Shown: positions 32,558-41,770, numbered from the stretch's first letter. The stretch: DNA of 64,000 nt from Dehalococcoidales bacterium (GCA_030690265.1 JAUYHA010000081.1:59097-123096), one strand, 5' to 3'. Translations and numbers: made by a program. The notes: a model not told the origin generated them from the sequence alone.

Positions 32558-32612
32558 CCTTCTTCCTCTACGGGAAATATCATATTCCCCAAAACCAGGT
32601 ATTTAATGTAAA

Positions 32613-32840
32613 TTAGCTCTGCTGGCTGTTATTGGTTTTCTCATCAGGCGTCTTATCCTTATTTTCCGGCTTCGTCTCATCTTCATCAAAATCACCCTTT
32701 TGGGCTTTGCGGAACTCACGAAGCCCTTTACCAATAGCGCCACCTACCTGAGGCAACTTACCCACCCCGAAAACAAGTAACACCACCAGTAGAATTAAGA
32801 GCAGCTCTATAGGGCCCAGTCTACCAAATGGCATAATCAC
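32613..32840 (-). CDS. tatA: Sec-independent protein translocase TatA
   Basis: A 75-residue single-helix protein: [38 protein letters not shown], residues spread over 9-46, with FG-x-x-K-L-P-x-x-G of TatA. It has the standard charged tail ([20 protein letters not shown]). AGGAGGAG precedes the start. It leads the tatA-tatB-tatC operon. Confidence 0.93.
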   Translation of the reverse strand: MIMPFGRLGPIELLLILLVVLLVFGVGKLPQVGGAIGKGLREFRKAQKGDFDEDETKPENKDKTPDEKTNNSQQS

Positions 32841-32899
32841 ACTCCTCCTCCTTTATATTTTATACCCTGAACAGACAAACATCAAGGGAAAATAGTGTT

Positions 32900-33110
32900 C
32901 GTGAATATTTTTTATGTCATTGCGAGCCTTCTTTTGTCATTGCGAGGAGGCATAAGCCTCCGTGGCAATCTCTACAGATTAATCCATATAGATTGCCACG
33001 TCATCCTTCCTTTGGAAGGACTCCTTGCAATGACAATTAAACGGCCACAATCTAACCTTTCCTTCTGCTTGCTTGTGATTATGGCTCCTGAGATGGTAGG
33101 ATAATAAGTG
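32900..33110. repeat. TCATTGCGAG/GCAATGAC palindromic dispersed repeat
   Basis: Two copies of GTCATTGCGAG (about 32917-32926 and 32936-32945) in direct order, then GGAGGCATAAGCCTCC hairpin, then GATTGCCACGTCATCC and a closing CTTGCAATGAC. The unit reappears between trpD and trpC (58.86-58.96 kb), including the shared core TCCTTCCNTTGGAAGGACTCC-like hairpin. Dispersed, non-coding. Nothing else is seen in this gap. Confidence 0.75.
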
Positions 33111-33118
33111 AGAAAGAA

Positions 33119-33859
33119 GTGATGGGAAACTTTGTGACCAATCTGGTTAATCTGGTGCCTTTTGGATATGCCTTTGCCGCAGGTATGGTGACCACAGTTA
33201 GCCCCTGCGGTATTGCCATGCTTCCCCCTTATGTTTCTCTCTACCTCGGCAATAAGAGTGACACTCCCGCGAGTTCAATGTTCCGCCGGAGTGCCCGGGC
33301 GCTGAAAATGAGCGGGGCAGTAACCTTAAGCTTTGCCGCCTTTTTTGGCGCTATGGGAGCCTTACTGTCAGCAGGAGGCTACTTCCTTACCGGATTCATC
33401 CCCTGGCTGGCAGTTATCATCGGTGTTGGACTTATCCTTACAGGCATCTATCTTATCAGCGGCGGTCACATCTATACCAGTCTCCCGGCACGGTTAGCCG
33501 CCCGGCTGAAGAACCCCGGCAGCTCCGGTACCGGAGGTTTCATGCTTTTTGGTATTATTTATGCTATAGCGGCGCTGAGCTGTTCTCTACCTATTTTTCT
33601 GGCAGTGGTGGGCAGCGCTCTGGCTGTAAAGGGTTTCACTGCCGCTCTACTTCAATTTGTCAGCTACTCCCTGGGAATGGGATTTGTTATAACGCTGGTA
33701 GCGATGGGCGCCACGCTATTCAGCGAGGTAACGCAGCAATGGCTGAAAAGGCTGGTACCCCTGGTAGCCAGATTCAGCGGTTTCTTGCTCATCTTTGCTG
33801 GTGCCTATATTCTTTACTACTGGTTCATAGTAGGAAATATTCTGAGCCTGACATTCTAA
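33119..33859 (+). CDS. CcdA-like thiol-disulphide membrane protein
   Basis: A 246-residue polytopic protein of the CcdA/DsbD-transmembrane family that carries reducing equivalents across the membrane. Its first helix holds the redox segment TTVSPCGIAMLPPY (Cys near residue 29), and a later helix GIIYAIAALSCSLPIF has the second Cys (near 161). The start is GTG 33119 or the adjacent ATG 33122. It is followed by a TlpA-like thioredoxin, the normal partner. Together they reduce extracytoplasmic thiols or haem-attachment sites. Confidence 0.88.
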   Translation: MMGNFVTNLVNLVPFGYAFAAGMVTTVSPCGIAMLPPYVSLYLGNKSDTPASSMFRRSARALKMSGAVTLSFAAFFGAMGALLSAGGYFLTGFIPWLAVIIGVGLILTGIYLISGGHIYTSLPARLAARLKNPGSSGTGGFMLFGIIYAIAALSCSLPIFLAVVGSALAVKGFTAALLQFVSYSLGMGFVITLVAMGATLFSEVTQQWLKRLVPLVARFSGFLLIFAGAYILYYWFIVGNILSLTF

Positions 33860-33912
33860 AAGAGCGTTAAAAAAGCCAGTTTTCAGCGGACATTAAATTT
33901 TGGAGGAGAAAA

Positions 33913-34491
33913 ATGATTAATCTGCCAGGAGGCAGTAAATGGAGATTTACCCTTCTGCCACTCTGGCTGGTGATGATATTTGCCCTTGTAGCAAGTAGCT
34001 GCGTTGGTTTTTCCCCGGCTTCAATGGAGGGCGAGGAAACAGGTACCTGGCCAGACAGCCAGGTGCCAGCGCCAGAAGTAGGACACCCGGCACCCGATTT
34101 CACCCTGAATGACCTGGATGGAAATCCAGTGAAACTGAGTGACCTCCGGGGCAAGGTAGTTTTTATCAACTTCTGGGCTACCTGGTGCCCCTCCTGTCGC
34201 GCCGAAATGCCCGAAATTGAAGCTGCGTATCAAAAATATAGAGAGGCAGGAGTAATGGTAATTGGTGTGGACATAGCCGAGCCTAAAAGTGTCGTCCGCC
34301 AGTATGTAGAAGAGGGTGGTTTTAGCTGGACATTTGTCCTGGACTCCACGGGTGAAGTGTCCCGGGATTATCAGGTTGTTGAAATCCCCACCAGCTTTTT
34401 CCTGGATAGAGAGGGGATAATCCGCACGGTAAGCATCGGTGCTATGCGCAGAGAGGCGATAGAAGCCAAGCTGGCTGTGGCAATGAGATAA
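33913..34491 (+). CDS. TlpA/ResA-type thioredoxin lipoprotein
   Basis: A 192-residue thiol-disulphide protein. The lipobox is VASSC near residue 28-33, and the mature thioredoxin domain has FWATWCPSCRAEMPEI (about 96-111), a CPSC active site, with cis-Pro VVEIPTSFF near 164-172. It should be anchored to the outer face of the membrane and be reduced by the CcdA-like protein encoded just upstream. A typical AGGAG lies before the start. Confidence 0.93.
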   Translation: MINLPGGSKWRFTLLPLWLVMIFALVASSCVGFSPASMEGEETGTWPDSQVPAPEVGHPAPDFTLNDLDGNPVKLSDLRGKVVFINFWATWCPSCRAEMPEIEAAYQKYREAGVMVIGVDIAEPKSVVRQYVEEGGFSWTFVLDSTGEVSRDYQVVEIPTSFFLDREGIIRTVSIGAMRREAIEAKLAVAMR

Positions 34492-34505
34492 AAGCTAATC
34501 CCGGG

Positions 34506-34535
34506 TTGACCCAGAGAAGAACAAAGGATTATAAT
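34506..34535 (+). promoter_or_regulatory. Promoter for the ferritin/rubrerythrin region
   Basis: TTGACC (34506-34511), 18-base spacer and TATAAT (34530-34535), about 42 bases before the GTG start of the first ferritin-fold gene. Confidence 0.75.
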
Positions 34536-34576
34536 TATTTTTATAAGAAAATACGCGTTGCGAGAGGAAACGTTTA

Positions 34577-35107
34577 GTGCAAACTGAACAGAATAAAACC
34601 CTGGAAGTACTTAAAATTGCCATCCAGATGGAAATAGATGGCAAGACATACTATCTGAAAATCAGCCAGGAAAGCACTAATGAACTGGGCAAGGAGCTAT
34701 TACAGGCTCTCGCCGCTGAAGAAGATATTCACCGGCGAAAATTTGAGGAGATATATAAGGCTATTGAAAAGCAAAAGGGCTGGCCGGCGGTTGATTTCCA
34801 GCCTGATGAAGGCAGGGGGCTGAGAAGCGTCTTTGCCAGAGCACTTGAGAATCAAAGTGCCAGCACAAAGCCCCTGTCCACTGAGCTTGATGCCATAGAA
34901 ACAGCTATGGCTATGGAAAACAAAACCTTTGATTTTTACAAAAACCAGGAGCAGAAGGCTACTTATGATGCTGAAAGGAACTATTACCAGAGTCTGTGCG
35001 CCCAGGAAAGGCACCACTATTTAGTTCTCCTTGACTACTACGAGTATCTCAAAGACCCGGCATGGTGGTTTGCCAAAACCGAGCGCCCCTCTCTTGATGG
35101 AGGATAA
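34577..35107 (+). CDS. Ferritin-fold (rubrerythrin-like) protein A
   Basis: A 176-residue helical protein of the DUF-type ferritin superfamily, without the rubredoxin tail. Two E-x6-Y/E-x2-H type helices are seen: VLKIAIQMEIDGKTYYLKI (about 10-28) with LAAEEDIHRRKFEEIY (about 45-60), and DAIETAMAMENKTFDFYK with CAQERHHYLVLL (about 105-155). It probably binds a diiron or other metal pair. GTG start follows GAGAGGAAA. Similar to the protein at 44.9 kb. Confidence 0.85.
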   Translation: MQTEQNKTLEVLKIAIQMEIDGKTYYLKISQESTNELGKELLQALAAEEDIHRRKFEEIYKAIEKQKGWPAVDFQPDEGRGLRSVFARALENQSASTKPLSTELDAIETAMAMENKTFDFYKNQEQKATYDAERNYYQSLCAQERHHYLVLLDYYEYLKDPAWWFAKTERPSLDGG

Positions 35108-35280
35108 ACAGGAAAAACAGAGAATTGTTAAGCGGCCTGCGATGAGGTTTTCTGAAAAAATTCCCTGAAATGTGACCCATCCATTTCAAAATGTTATAGT
35201 TTTGTAACTTTCCCCCGCCTTATTCTATAGTTTTTCCATCCGTCATAGTCTAAAATCTAATTACAGTAGGAGGACAAGAA

Positions 35281-35826
35281 ATGGAGCTTAGCCAAAGCCG
35301 TACCGGGAAAAACCTGGAGGCAGCCTTTGCCGGGGAGTCTCAGGCTCGTAATAAATACACCTTTTTTGCGGCGGTAGCCAAAGAAGCGGGTTTTGCTGAG
35401 ATTGCTGAAGCGTTCCTGGAAGCGGCTGAAAACGAAAGAGCCCACGCTAAGAGACTGTTTGACTTTCTAGGAGGCATCGGAGATACCGAGGCAAACCTCA
35501 AAGCAGCCGCTAACGGTGAGCACCACGAGTGGGACAAAATGTATCCTGAGTTTGAGCAGACAGCCAGAGAGGAAGGGTTTACCCAGATTGCCGCCTTCTT
35601 CAAAAATGTATCCACAATCGAAGAACAGCATGAAAAGAGGTTCCTTGACCTGCTCAATAAAGTAGAGAAAAAAGAGATGGCTAAAAAAGGCGAGATGGCT
35701 GTCTGGAAATGCCATAACTGCGGCTGGGCACAGGAAGATACTCAAGCCCCAGATGAGTGCCCGACCTGCAATCAGCCCCAGAGTGCTTTCCAGGCTGTCG
35801 AAGATAGTATCGGCGGTAACCTTTAA
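35281..35826 (+). CDS. Rubrerythrin
   Basis: A 181-residue rubrerythrin, peroxidase of anaerobes. Helix ligands: LEAAFAGESQARNKYTFF (about 12-29), AAENERAHAKRLFDF (about 46-60), VSTIEEQHEKRFLDLL (about 111-126). The C-terminal rubredoxin-like domain has CHNCG and CPTC (about 143-164). AGGAGG precedes the start. It is distinct from the 13.8 kb rubrerythrin. It leads the flavoredoxin-rubredoxin-flavodiiron group. Confidence 0.96.
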   Translation: MELSQSRTGKNLEAAFAGESQARNKYTFFAAVAKEAGFAEIAEAFLEAAENERAHAKRLFDFLGGIGDTEANLKAAANGEHHEWDKMYPEFEQTAREEGFTQIAAFFKNVSTIEEQHEKRFLDLLNKVEKKEMAKKGEMAVWKCHNCGWAQEDTQAPDECPTCNQPQSAFQAVEDSIGGNL

Positions 35827-35850
35827 AGAAGCCGGAAGCGAGAGGTAAAT

Positions 35851-36357
35851 TTGGAGGCTTTAACAAAACTAGGTTATGGCGTCTATGTCATTGGCTCAAG
35901 AAAAGGAGAGCAGCTTAATGGACAAATTGCCAATACTCTCTTTCAGATAACATCTCAGCCTCCAACTGTGGCGGTAAGCATCAACAAGAACAATCTGACT
36001 CACCAGTTCATTAAGGAAAGCCAGGTCTTTACAGCTTCAATTTTGTGTCAGGACACCCCCCTTTCTTTCATCGGTCGTTTCGGCTTCAAGTCAGGCAGGG
36101 ATATCAATAAGCTGGAAGGGATTGGCTACCGGATAGGCGAGACGGAAGCACCGATAATCATAGAGAATGCTACCGCCTATTTAGAAGTCAGAGTGAGCAA
36201 AGAAATAGATATGGGCTCTCATACTATTTTCATCGGCGAGGTGGTAGCCTCCGAAGTCATCAGCCAGGAGGCTTGTATGACCTATGAATATTATCACCAG
36301 ATTAAGCGGGGCACTACACCCATGGCAGCTCCAACCTATGTTGGGGAGAAAAAGTAG
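35851..36357 (+). CDS. Flavin reductase-like (flavoredoxin) domain protein
   Basis: A 168-residue FMN-binding split-barrel protein. The pattern [35 protein letters not shown], spread across 4-38, with FTASILCQD, is the flavin-reductase/flavoredoxin core. In other anaerobes this is joined to rubredoxin as high-molecular-weight rubredoxin; here the rubredoxin is a separate gene starting 11 bases later. TTG start, with GAGAGGTAA upstream. It should donate electrons to the downstream rubredoxin/FprA. Confidence 0.9.
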   Translation: MEALTKLGYGVYVIGSRKGEQLNGQIANTLFQITSQPPTVAVSINKNNLTHQFIKESQVFTASILCQDTPLSFIGRFGFKSGRDINKLEGIGYRIGETEAPIIIENATAYLEVRVSKEIDMGSHTIFIGEVVASEVISQEACMTYEYYHQIKRGTTPMAAPTYVGEKK

Positions 36358-36368
36358 AAGCATCCAAG

Positions 36369-36530
36369 ATGGCGAAATACCGGTGCACCGTTTGTGGCTA
36401 TATCTACGACCCGGACCTGGGTGACCCGGAAAACGGGATAAAACCGGGGATACCTTTTGAAAAATTGCCTGACGACTGGGTATGTCCTGTCTGCGGAGCA
36501 AGCCAGAGCGAGTTTGAAAGGATAGAATGA
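36369..36530 (+). CDS. Rubredoxin
   Basis: A 53-residue rubredoxin, too short for many gene finders. The single iron is held by C6/C9 ([15 protein letters not shown]) and C39/C42 (VCPVCGA), with the invariant [10 protein letters not shown] and FEKLPDDW loops. It is a small electron carrier between flavoproteins and O2/H2O2 reductases. The fprA ATG follows one base after the stop. Confidence 0.96.
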   Translation: MAKYRCTVCGYIYDPDLGDPENGIKPGIPFEKLPDDWVCPVCGASQSEFERIE

Positions 36531-36531
36531 G

Positions 36532-37719
36532 ATGGAAGCAAGGGAAATGAGAGCCGGCATTTACTGGGTAGGGGCTGTTGACTGGGACCGGCGTTTGTTT
36601 GATGCCCTTATTCCGCTGCCCGACGGCACCAGCTATAATTCATACTTAATCCAGGGTAGCGAGAAAACGGTTCTTATTGATACGGTAGACCCCAAGATGC
36701 AGGATGTGTTGACAAACCACCTTAACCAGCTTGAGATTGGGAAAATAGACTATTTGATTCTCAATCACGCTGAGCAGGACCACTCCGGCACCACACCCCG
36801 GCTCCTGACAGAATACCCTGAGACAAAAGTTATTACCAATCCCAGGTGTAAAGACATGCTCATTGACCTGTTGATGATTCCGGAGAAGAAGTTCATTACA
36901 ATCGAAGAAAAAGAGACCCTTTCCTTGGGAAATAGGACCCTGGAGTTTATCTATACTCCCTGGGTACACTGGCCGGAAACAATGAGCACTTATTTACGGG
37001 AAGAAAAGATACTTTTCACCTGTGATTTTTTTGGCTCTCATTTAGCCACCACCAACTTATTTGCCACTGATGAGTGGGAAGCCATCCAGGCGGCTAAACG
37101 CTACTTCGCCGAAATTATGATGCCCTTCCGAACCTCCATCCAGAACAACCTGAAAAAGCTAAATAATTATGCCATTGACATCATTGCTCCCAGCCATGGC
37201 CCGGTATACGATAAACCGGAGTCCATCATCAAAGCTTATTCCAGCTGGGTTTTTGATGCCCCCAGGAATATCGTTGTATTGCCCTATACCTCGATGCACG
37301 GCAGCACTCATAAGATGGTTGCCTACCTTGTCGAAGCTTTAGCCCGAAGGGGCGTAACGGTAAAACAGTTTGACCTTACCGCAACTGACTCCGGGAAGCT
37401 GGCTATGGCACTGGTTGATGCCGGGACGGTTGTCTTTGGCACACCTACCGTTCTGGCTGGTGCCCACCCCAATGCCGTCTATGCCGCCTTCCTGACCAAC
37501 GCACTGAGACCCAAGCTGAAATTTACCTCTATTATCGGCTCTTACGGCTGGGGAAGCAGGACAGTGGAACAAATCACGGCTCTACTCTCCAGCCTGAAGG
37601 CAGAAATGCTGGAGCCGGTACTCTGTAAAGGCTTCCCAAGAGAAACAGATTTTCAAGCCCTGGATAATCTGGCCGCCACCATTGCGGATAAACACAAGGA
37701 AAATGGCTTCACCGATTAG
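36532..37719 (+). CDS. fprA: Flavodiiron protein (O2/NO reductase) FprA
   Basis: A 395-residue A-type flavodiiron protein. The metallo-beta-lactamase-like half has HAEQDHSG (about 80-87), the H-x-E-x-D-H diiron ligands, plus CDFFGSH and PSHGPVYD further on. The C-terminal flavodoxin domain shows SMHGSTHKMVAYL (about 261-273) and GSYGWGSRTVEQI (about 334-346). It reduces O2 to water with electrons from rubredoxin, here encoded next to it. Start by GAAAGGA; a later ATG (36547) is possible. Confidence 0.96.
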   Translation: MEAREMRAGIYWVGAVDWDRRLFDALIPLPDGTSYNSYLIQGSEKTVLIDTVDPKMQDVLTNHLNQLEIGKIDYLILNHAEQDHSGTTPRLLTEYPETKVITNPRCKDMLIDLLMIPEKKFITIEEKETLSLGNRTLEFIYTPWVHWPETMSTYLREEKILFTCDFFGSHLATTNLFATDEWEAIQAAKRYFAEIMMPFRTSIQNNLKKLNNYAIDIIAPSHGPVYDKPESIIKAYSSWVFDAPRNIVVLPYTSMHGSTHKMVAYLVEALARRGVTVKQFDLTATDSGKLAMALVDAGTVVFGTPTVLAGAHPNAVYAAFLTNALRPKLKFTSIIGSYGWGSRTVEQITALLSSLKAEMLEPVLCKGFPRETDFQALDNLAATIADKHKENGFTD

Positions 37720-37743
37720 TATTCTGTCAATAAGGAGGGCGAA

Positions 37744-37989
37744 ATGCTGCAACTGAATACCAGGACAAAACGCAAGCCTGAAGAAGTGGTGAAAAAAGCA
37801 GTGGAGTTCTTTGGCCCGGGTGGCTATGGACTAAAGGTAACAGAACAAGGCGATAGCTGTGCTGCTTTTGAGGGGGGTGGTGGAGAGGTGCGGATTACTA
37901 CCTGCGTTGATGACAAAGGCACCTCAGTAGACCTGGAAAGCCGTGAGTGGGATTACCAGCTCCGAAAGTTCACGGATGAAATAGACTAA
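37744..37989 (+). CDS. Conserved small protein of unknown function
   Basis: An 81-residue protein (MLQLNTRTKRKPEEVVKKA...) with a helix, then a Gly-rich beta section (FEGGGGEVRITTCVDDKG near 45-62) and an acidic end. No named family recognised. AAGGAGG precedes the ATG. It sits between the flavodiiron gene and a ferritin-like gene, so it may belong to the same regulon. Confidence 0.75.
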   Translation: MLQLNTRTKRKPEEVVKKAVEFFGPGGYGLKVTEQGDSCAAFEGGGGEVRITTCVDDKGTSVDLESREWDYQLRKFTDEID

Positions 37990-38054
37990 GTATTTGCTTA
38001 AGGCAGAAGACAGTAGTATTATTTTAATATAAATATTTTTGGAGGTGAAAAAAG

Positions 38055-38501
38055 ATGGCAGAGAAAAATGACGCCGTTACCAAGGTATCAAAGGCATTAC
38101 TGGACCAGCTAAATGAGGCAATCGCCCGGGAAATTCAGGTATCCATTCAGTATATGTGGCAGCATGTTCAGTGGGGCGGGGTAAAGGGGTTTGCCGTCCA
38201 GAGCGAGCTTCAATCCATAGCCGTGACCGAGATGAAGCACGCTGAAACCATCGCTGAAAGGCTTTATTATCTGGGCGGGATACCAACTACCAAACCCAGC
38301 CCTATCTTTGTTGGTAGCACTCTTAAGGAAATGATAGAGCAGGATATCAAGGATGAAGTTGAGGCTATTAAGCTCTACAAGCAGATTATAGAGGCAGCCA
38401 CTAAAGAAGGGGATGTCACTACCGCCTTCATCTTCAAGGATATTCTGGAGCAGGAAGAAAACCACCACGACACCTTTACCACTTTGCTAGAAGATTTATA
38501 G
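38055..38501 (+). CDS. Ferritin-like (bacterioferritin-type) protein
   Basis: A 148-residue four-helix protein close to bacterioferritin. Ligand-bearing helices include LNEAIAREIQVSIQYMWQH (about 15-33), SIAVTEMKHAETIAERL (about 53-69), DEVEAIKLYKQI and ILEQEENHHDTFTTLL (about 128-143). The haem-ligand Met of bacterioferritin is not obviously conserved. It should store or detoxify iron. A strong GGAGGTG precedes the ATG. Confidence 0.9.
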   Translation: MAEKNDAVTKVSKALLDQLNEAIAREIQVSIQYMWQHVQWGGVKGFAVQSELQSIAVTEMKHAETIAERLYYLGGIPTTKPSPIFVGSTLKEMIEQDIKDEVEAIKLYKQIIEAATKEGDVTTAFIFKDILEQEENHHDTFTTLLEDL

Positions 38502-38560
38502 CCTCAGCCGAGACCAGATAAGCACCGGTTGAAGCAAGACTAGGGAGGCAAAAAGAAAGA

Positions 38561-39040
38561 ATGTACGATAAAATTCTGGTACCGCTGGATGGTTCACAGC
38601 TGGCGGAATGCGTTCTGCCGCATGTTGAAACTGTTGCCAGAGGATGTGGCACTTCAGAAGTCATTTTTCTCCGCGTCGTAGAGCCGGTTATGATACCCGT
38701 TACCGCGGAGGAAGATATCTCCAGCCTGAGCCAAAAAGAGATAGACATTATCAATGGTGAAATCCGAACTTCTGCAGAAAATTACCTGGGTAAGCTGGTA
38801 AAGAGCCTGAAATACGACGGGGTAAATATCCGCTGGGAAGTCACTTCCGGCAAGGCTACCGAAAGCATCACCGAATACGCAGTGAAGAACAAGGTTGACC
38901 TCATTGCCATCGCTACTCACGGTCGCTCCGGAGTAAGCCGCTGGATTTGGGGAAGCGTAGCAGAGCGGGTATTGCGCTCAGCCGGCGTCCCCGTCTTGAT
39001 GATAACGGCTCCGGGTTGTTCGCCTGAAGCAGAGAAATAG
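38561..39040 (+). CDS. Universal stress protein (UspA family)
   Basis: A 159-residue USP: MYDKILVPLDGSQLAEC at the start and the nucleotide-binding G-x2-G-x9-G(S/T) motif ATHGRSGVSRWIWGSVAERVLR (spread across 123-144). It probably binds ATP. Follows the bacterioferritin-type gene by 59 bases. Confidence 0.95.
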   Translation: MYDKILVPLDGSQLAECVLPHVETVARGCGTSEVIFLRVVEPVMIPVTAEEDISSLSQKEIDIINGEIRTSAENYLGKLVKSLKYDGVNIRWEVTSGKATESITEYAVKNKVDLIAIATHGRSGVSRWIWGSVAERVLRSAGVPVLMITAPGCSPEAEK

Positions 39041-39093
39041 CTGGCTAATCAAGGATAAAGCTTAAAAAGCGGGTTTATTCCGGAGGATGAGTA

Positions 39094-41037
39094 ATGACTG
39101 ACCTATCCCTTCCTTTTGAATCAAGATACCTGCCGATTAAGAAGCTTCACGATGAATACCGCCGGTCTATCGACCAGCCGGAGGAGTTCTGGGCAGAACA
39201 GGCACGCCAGTTGGACTGGTTCAAGACCTGGGATAGGGTGCTGGATTGGGAGCCTCCTTTTGCCCACTGGTTTGTCGGCGGCAAGCTCAATGCCTCGCAC
39301 ATCTGTGTAGACCGCCATATCAAAAACTGGCGCCGCAGCAAAGTAGCTATATACTGGGAAGGAGAGCCGGGGGATAATCGGGTTTTAAGCTACTCTACCC
39401 TGTATAACGAAGTAAACTGTTTTGCTGCCGTGCTCAAGCAGCAGGGCATAAAAAAAGGAGACAGGGTTGCCCTGTACCTGCCAATGCTTCCGGAACTACC
39501 AATTTTTATGCTCGCCTGCGCCCGAATCGGTGCCATCCACACCGTCATCTTCTCCGGTTTCAGTGCCCAGGCACTGGCTGACCGTATTAACGATGTGCAA
39601 GCCAAACTGCTGGTAACCGCTGATGGCAGTTACCGTAGAGGTAAAGTTATCCCTCTAAAAGCTATTGCCGATGAAGCATTGACCAACTGTCCATCGGTGA
39701 AAAATACCATCGTCGTTAAGAGGACCGGTACTCAGATTAATATGAAACCCCGCCGGGACCTCTGGCTTAAAGATTTGCTCAATAAGGAGATGCCCTTTGT
39801 CCCTCCCGTGGCGGTGGAGTCAAACCATCCGCTCTACATTCTTTATACCTCAGGCACCACCGGAAAACCGAAGGGTATCGTCCATGGCACCGGGGGTTAT
39901 CTGGTGCACAACTACTGTGCTTATCAGTGGGCTTTTGATATCAAAGAAGAATCAGTCTACTGGTGCTCGGCAGATGTAGGCTGGGTCACGGGACACAGCT
40001 CCATAGTCTATGCCCCCCTTGCCCACGGGGCAGCCATCGTGCTCTACGAAGGAGCTCCCGACTACCCTGATGTTGACCGCTGGTGGCATATCATTGATAA
40101 GTATGGAGTCAGTATTTTTTATACCTCACCTACCGCCATCAGGATGCTGATGAGCTACGGCGAATCATGGCCCAAAAAGCATGACCTGAGCAGCCTGGAG
40201 TTGCTGGGCAGCGTTGGCGAGCCAATCAACTCGGAAGCATGGCTCTGGTTTTACAAGAATATCGGCGCCGAGCGGTGCCCCATAGTCGATACCTGGTGGC
40301 AGACTGAAACCGGCGGTATCATGATTTCACCAGCGCCGGGCATTCAATGTGCCCCCCTGAAGCCGGGTTCAGCTACATTCCCTCTGCCCGGTGTGGATGC
40401 TGATGTAGTTGATGAGACCGGTAAGCCGGCACCGCCGGAGGAAAGAGGTTTGCTGGTAATCAAGAAACCCTGGCCCGGGATGTTCCTGGGGGTATACGGC
40501 GACCCGGAGCGCTACAAAGAAACTTACTGGTCGCGCTTCCCCGGCATGTACTACACCGGTGACTACGCAGTGAAAGATGACGAAGGTTACTACTGGATTC
40601 TCGGCAGAGCTGATGAGGTGCTCAAGATTGCCGGGCATAGAATCGGCACTGCCGAACTGGAAGATGCTGCTACTTCTCACCCCAAGATAGCTGAGGCAGC
40701 CGCGGTGAGCAAATCAGACCCGGTAAAAGGGGAAAGCCTGATTATGTTTGTCAGGCTTAAGGAAGGGACAAAGCCGACTCCAAAACTCAAGCAGGATATA
40801 GTCAACCACCTGCGAAAAGTGATTGGTCCGATTGCCACCCCTGAGCAGGTCTATTTCACCACCAGGTTGCCAAAGACGAGGAGCGGCAAAATTATGCGGC
40901 GAATCCTGAAGGCCGTGGCTGAAAAGGCAAGTATCGGTGACCTCTCTACTCTTGAAGATGAAGGTGCAGTGGATGAGGTTATAAAAAGCTACCAGGAAAC
41001 CGAACAAGCCCGGGCGGAAGCAAACGAGCGGAACTAG
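39094..41037 (+). CDS. acs: Acetyl-CoA synthetase (AMP-forming)
   Basis: Acs activates acetate to acetyl-CoA via acetyl-AMP. The 647 residues hold the ATP loop YTSGTTGKPKGIVHGTGGY (about 251-269), the WWQTETGG motif (about 408-415), YYTGD and GRADEVLKIAGHRIGTAELE (about 500-525), and the C-terminal acetylatable Lys motif RSGKIMRRIL (about 590-599). Typical length 650. In this context it feeds the acetyl-CoA pool used by the 2-oxoacid:acceptor oxidoreductase genes downstream. Confidence 0.97.
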   Translation: MTDLSLPFESRYLPIKKLHDEYRRSIDQPEEFWAEQARQLDWFKTWDRVLDWEPPFAHWFVGGKLNASHICVDRHIKNWRRSKVAIYWEGEPGDNRVLSYSTLYNEVNCFAAVLKQQGIKKGDRVALYLPMLPELPIFMLACARIGAIHTVIFSGFSAQALADRINDVQAKLLVTADGSYRRGKVIPLKAIADEALTNCPSVKNTIVVKRTGTQINMKPRRDLWLKDLLNKEMPFVPPVAVESNHPLYILYTSGTTGKPKGIVHGTGGYLVHNYCAYQWAFDIKEESVYWCSADVGWVTGHSSIVYAPLAHGAAIVLYEGAPDYPDVDRWWHIIDKYGVSIFYTSPTAIRMLMSYGESWPKKHDLSSLELLGSVGEPINSEAWLWFYKNIGAERCPIVDTWWQTETGGIMISPAPGIQCAPLKPGSATFPLPGVDADVVDETGKPAPPEERGLLVIKKPWPGMFLGVYGDPERYKETYWSRFPGMYYTGDYAVKDDEGYYWILGRADEVLKIAGHRIGTAELEDAATSHPKIAEAAAVSKSDPVKGESLIMFVRLKEGTKPTPKLKQDIVNHLRKVIGPIATPEQVYFTTRLPKTRSGKIMRRILKAVAEKASIGDLSTLEDEGAVDEVIKSYQETEQARAEANERN

Positions 41038-41053
41038 GGCAAAAGGGGGACTT

Positions 41054-41485
41054 ATGTACCTTCAGATAAAAAAACACTTTAATATCCTGATTACATTTCG
41101 GACAATAATGGCTGCCCTGTTTTTCATGACGTGGTTAATTATCGGCGGAGGCATTTCCTGCCAGTCACAGGAGCCATCTTCATCAGCCCCTGCAGTTAAT
41201 GAGCCAACAACTACAGACGAACAGCCAGCAACTCCAGCCGTTATCGAAGTAACAATAGAAGGATTCGCCTTCAAACCAGCCGAAATTACCATCGCAGCGG
41301 GCAGCACTGTAACCTGGCAAAATAATGACTCAGTTATTCACATAGTAACGGCTCAAGATAAGCTGTTTGACAGCGGCAGCTTATCAAACGGTAATACTTT
41401 TAGCTACACATTCGAGCAGAAAGGAACTTTTGAATACTATTGCGCCGTTCACCCCTATATGAAAGGAAGGGTGATAATAGAGTAA
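41054..41485 (+). CDS. Cupredoxin-like (plastocyanin/azurin family) lipoprotein
   Basis: A 143-residue blue-copper-type protein. After a signal/anchor with a lipobox-like GGISC (about 32-36) and a Pro/Thr-rich linker, the cupredoxin fold has VTWQNNDSVIHIVTA (about 82-96, first His), and FEYYCAVHPYMKGRVIIE (about 126-143) supplying the Cys, His and Met ligands. All four type-1 copper ligands are visible. It is unusual in an otherwise anaerobic-looking locus. A GGGGG Shine-Dalgarno precedes the start. Confidence 0.92.
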   Translation: MYLQIKKHFNILITFRTIMAALFFMTWLIIGGGISCQSQEPSSSAPAVNEPTTTDEQPATPAVIEVTIEGFAFKPAEITIAAGSTVTWQNNDSVIHIVTAQDKLFDSGSLSNGNTFSYTFEQKGTFEYYCAVHPYMKGRVIIE

Positions 41486-41508
41486 GGCGATAAATTCCAG
41501 GAGAAGAA

Positions 41509-41757
41509 ATGAACATATTTGACCCGGTACTGATGACACGGCTGGTAATTATTCTGGGTATTGTCAATCTGTCGGCGGGAGTACTCATTTTTTTCTCCTG
41601 CCGCTGCCTGGGCGGCGCAAAGCTGGGAAGCAAGCTAATGAAGTATCGCACCTATAAGGGCTTTTACAAATACCACTGCTATCTCTGGTGGATATTCTGG
41701 CCTTCCGTAATGATACACGGTCTTCTGGCGGTAATATTCATCGGCTGGCCACAATAG
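41509..41757 (+). CDS. Small two-helix membrane protein
   Basis: An 82-residue protein with two predicted helices; the second, KYHCYLWWIFWPSVMIHGLLAVIF (about 53-76), carries two His and a Cys. The first has LSAGVLIFFSCRCLGG with further Cys. Haem or metal binding is possible. It sits between a cupredoxin and a ferritin-like protein, which suits electron transfer or copper handling. No family name recognised. Confidence 0.75.
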   Translation: MNIFDPVLMTRLVIILGIVNLSAGVLIFFSCRCLGGAKLGSKLMKYRTYKGFYKYHCYLWWIFWPSVMIHGLLAVIFIGWPQ

Positions 41758-41770
41758 TAGGGAGTGAGTT

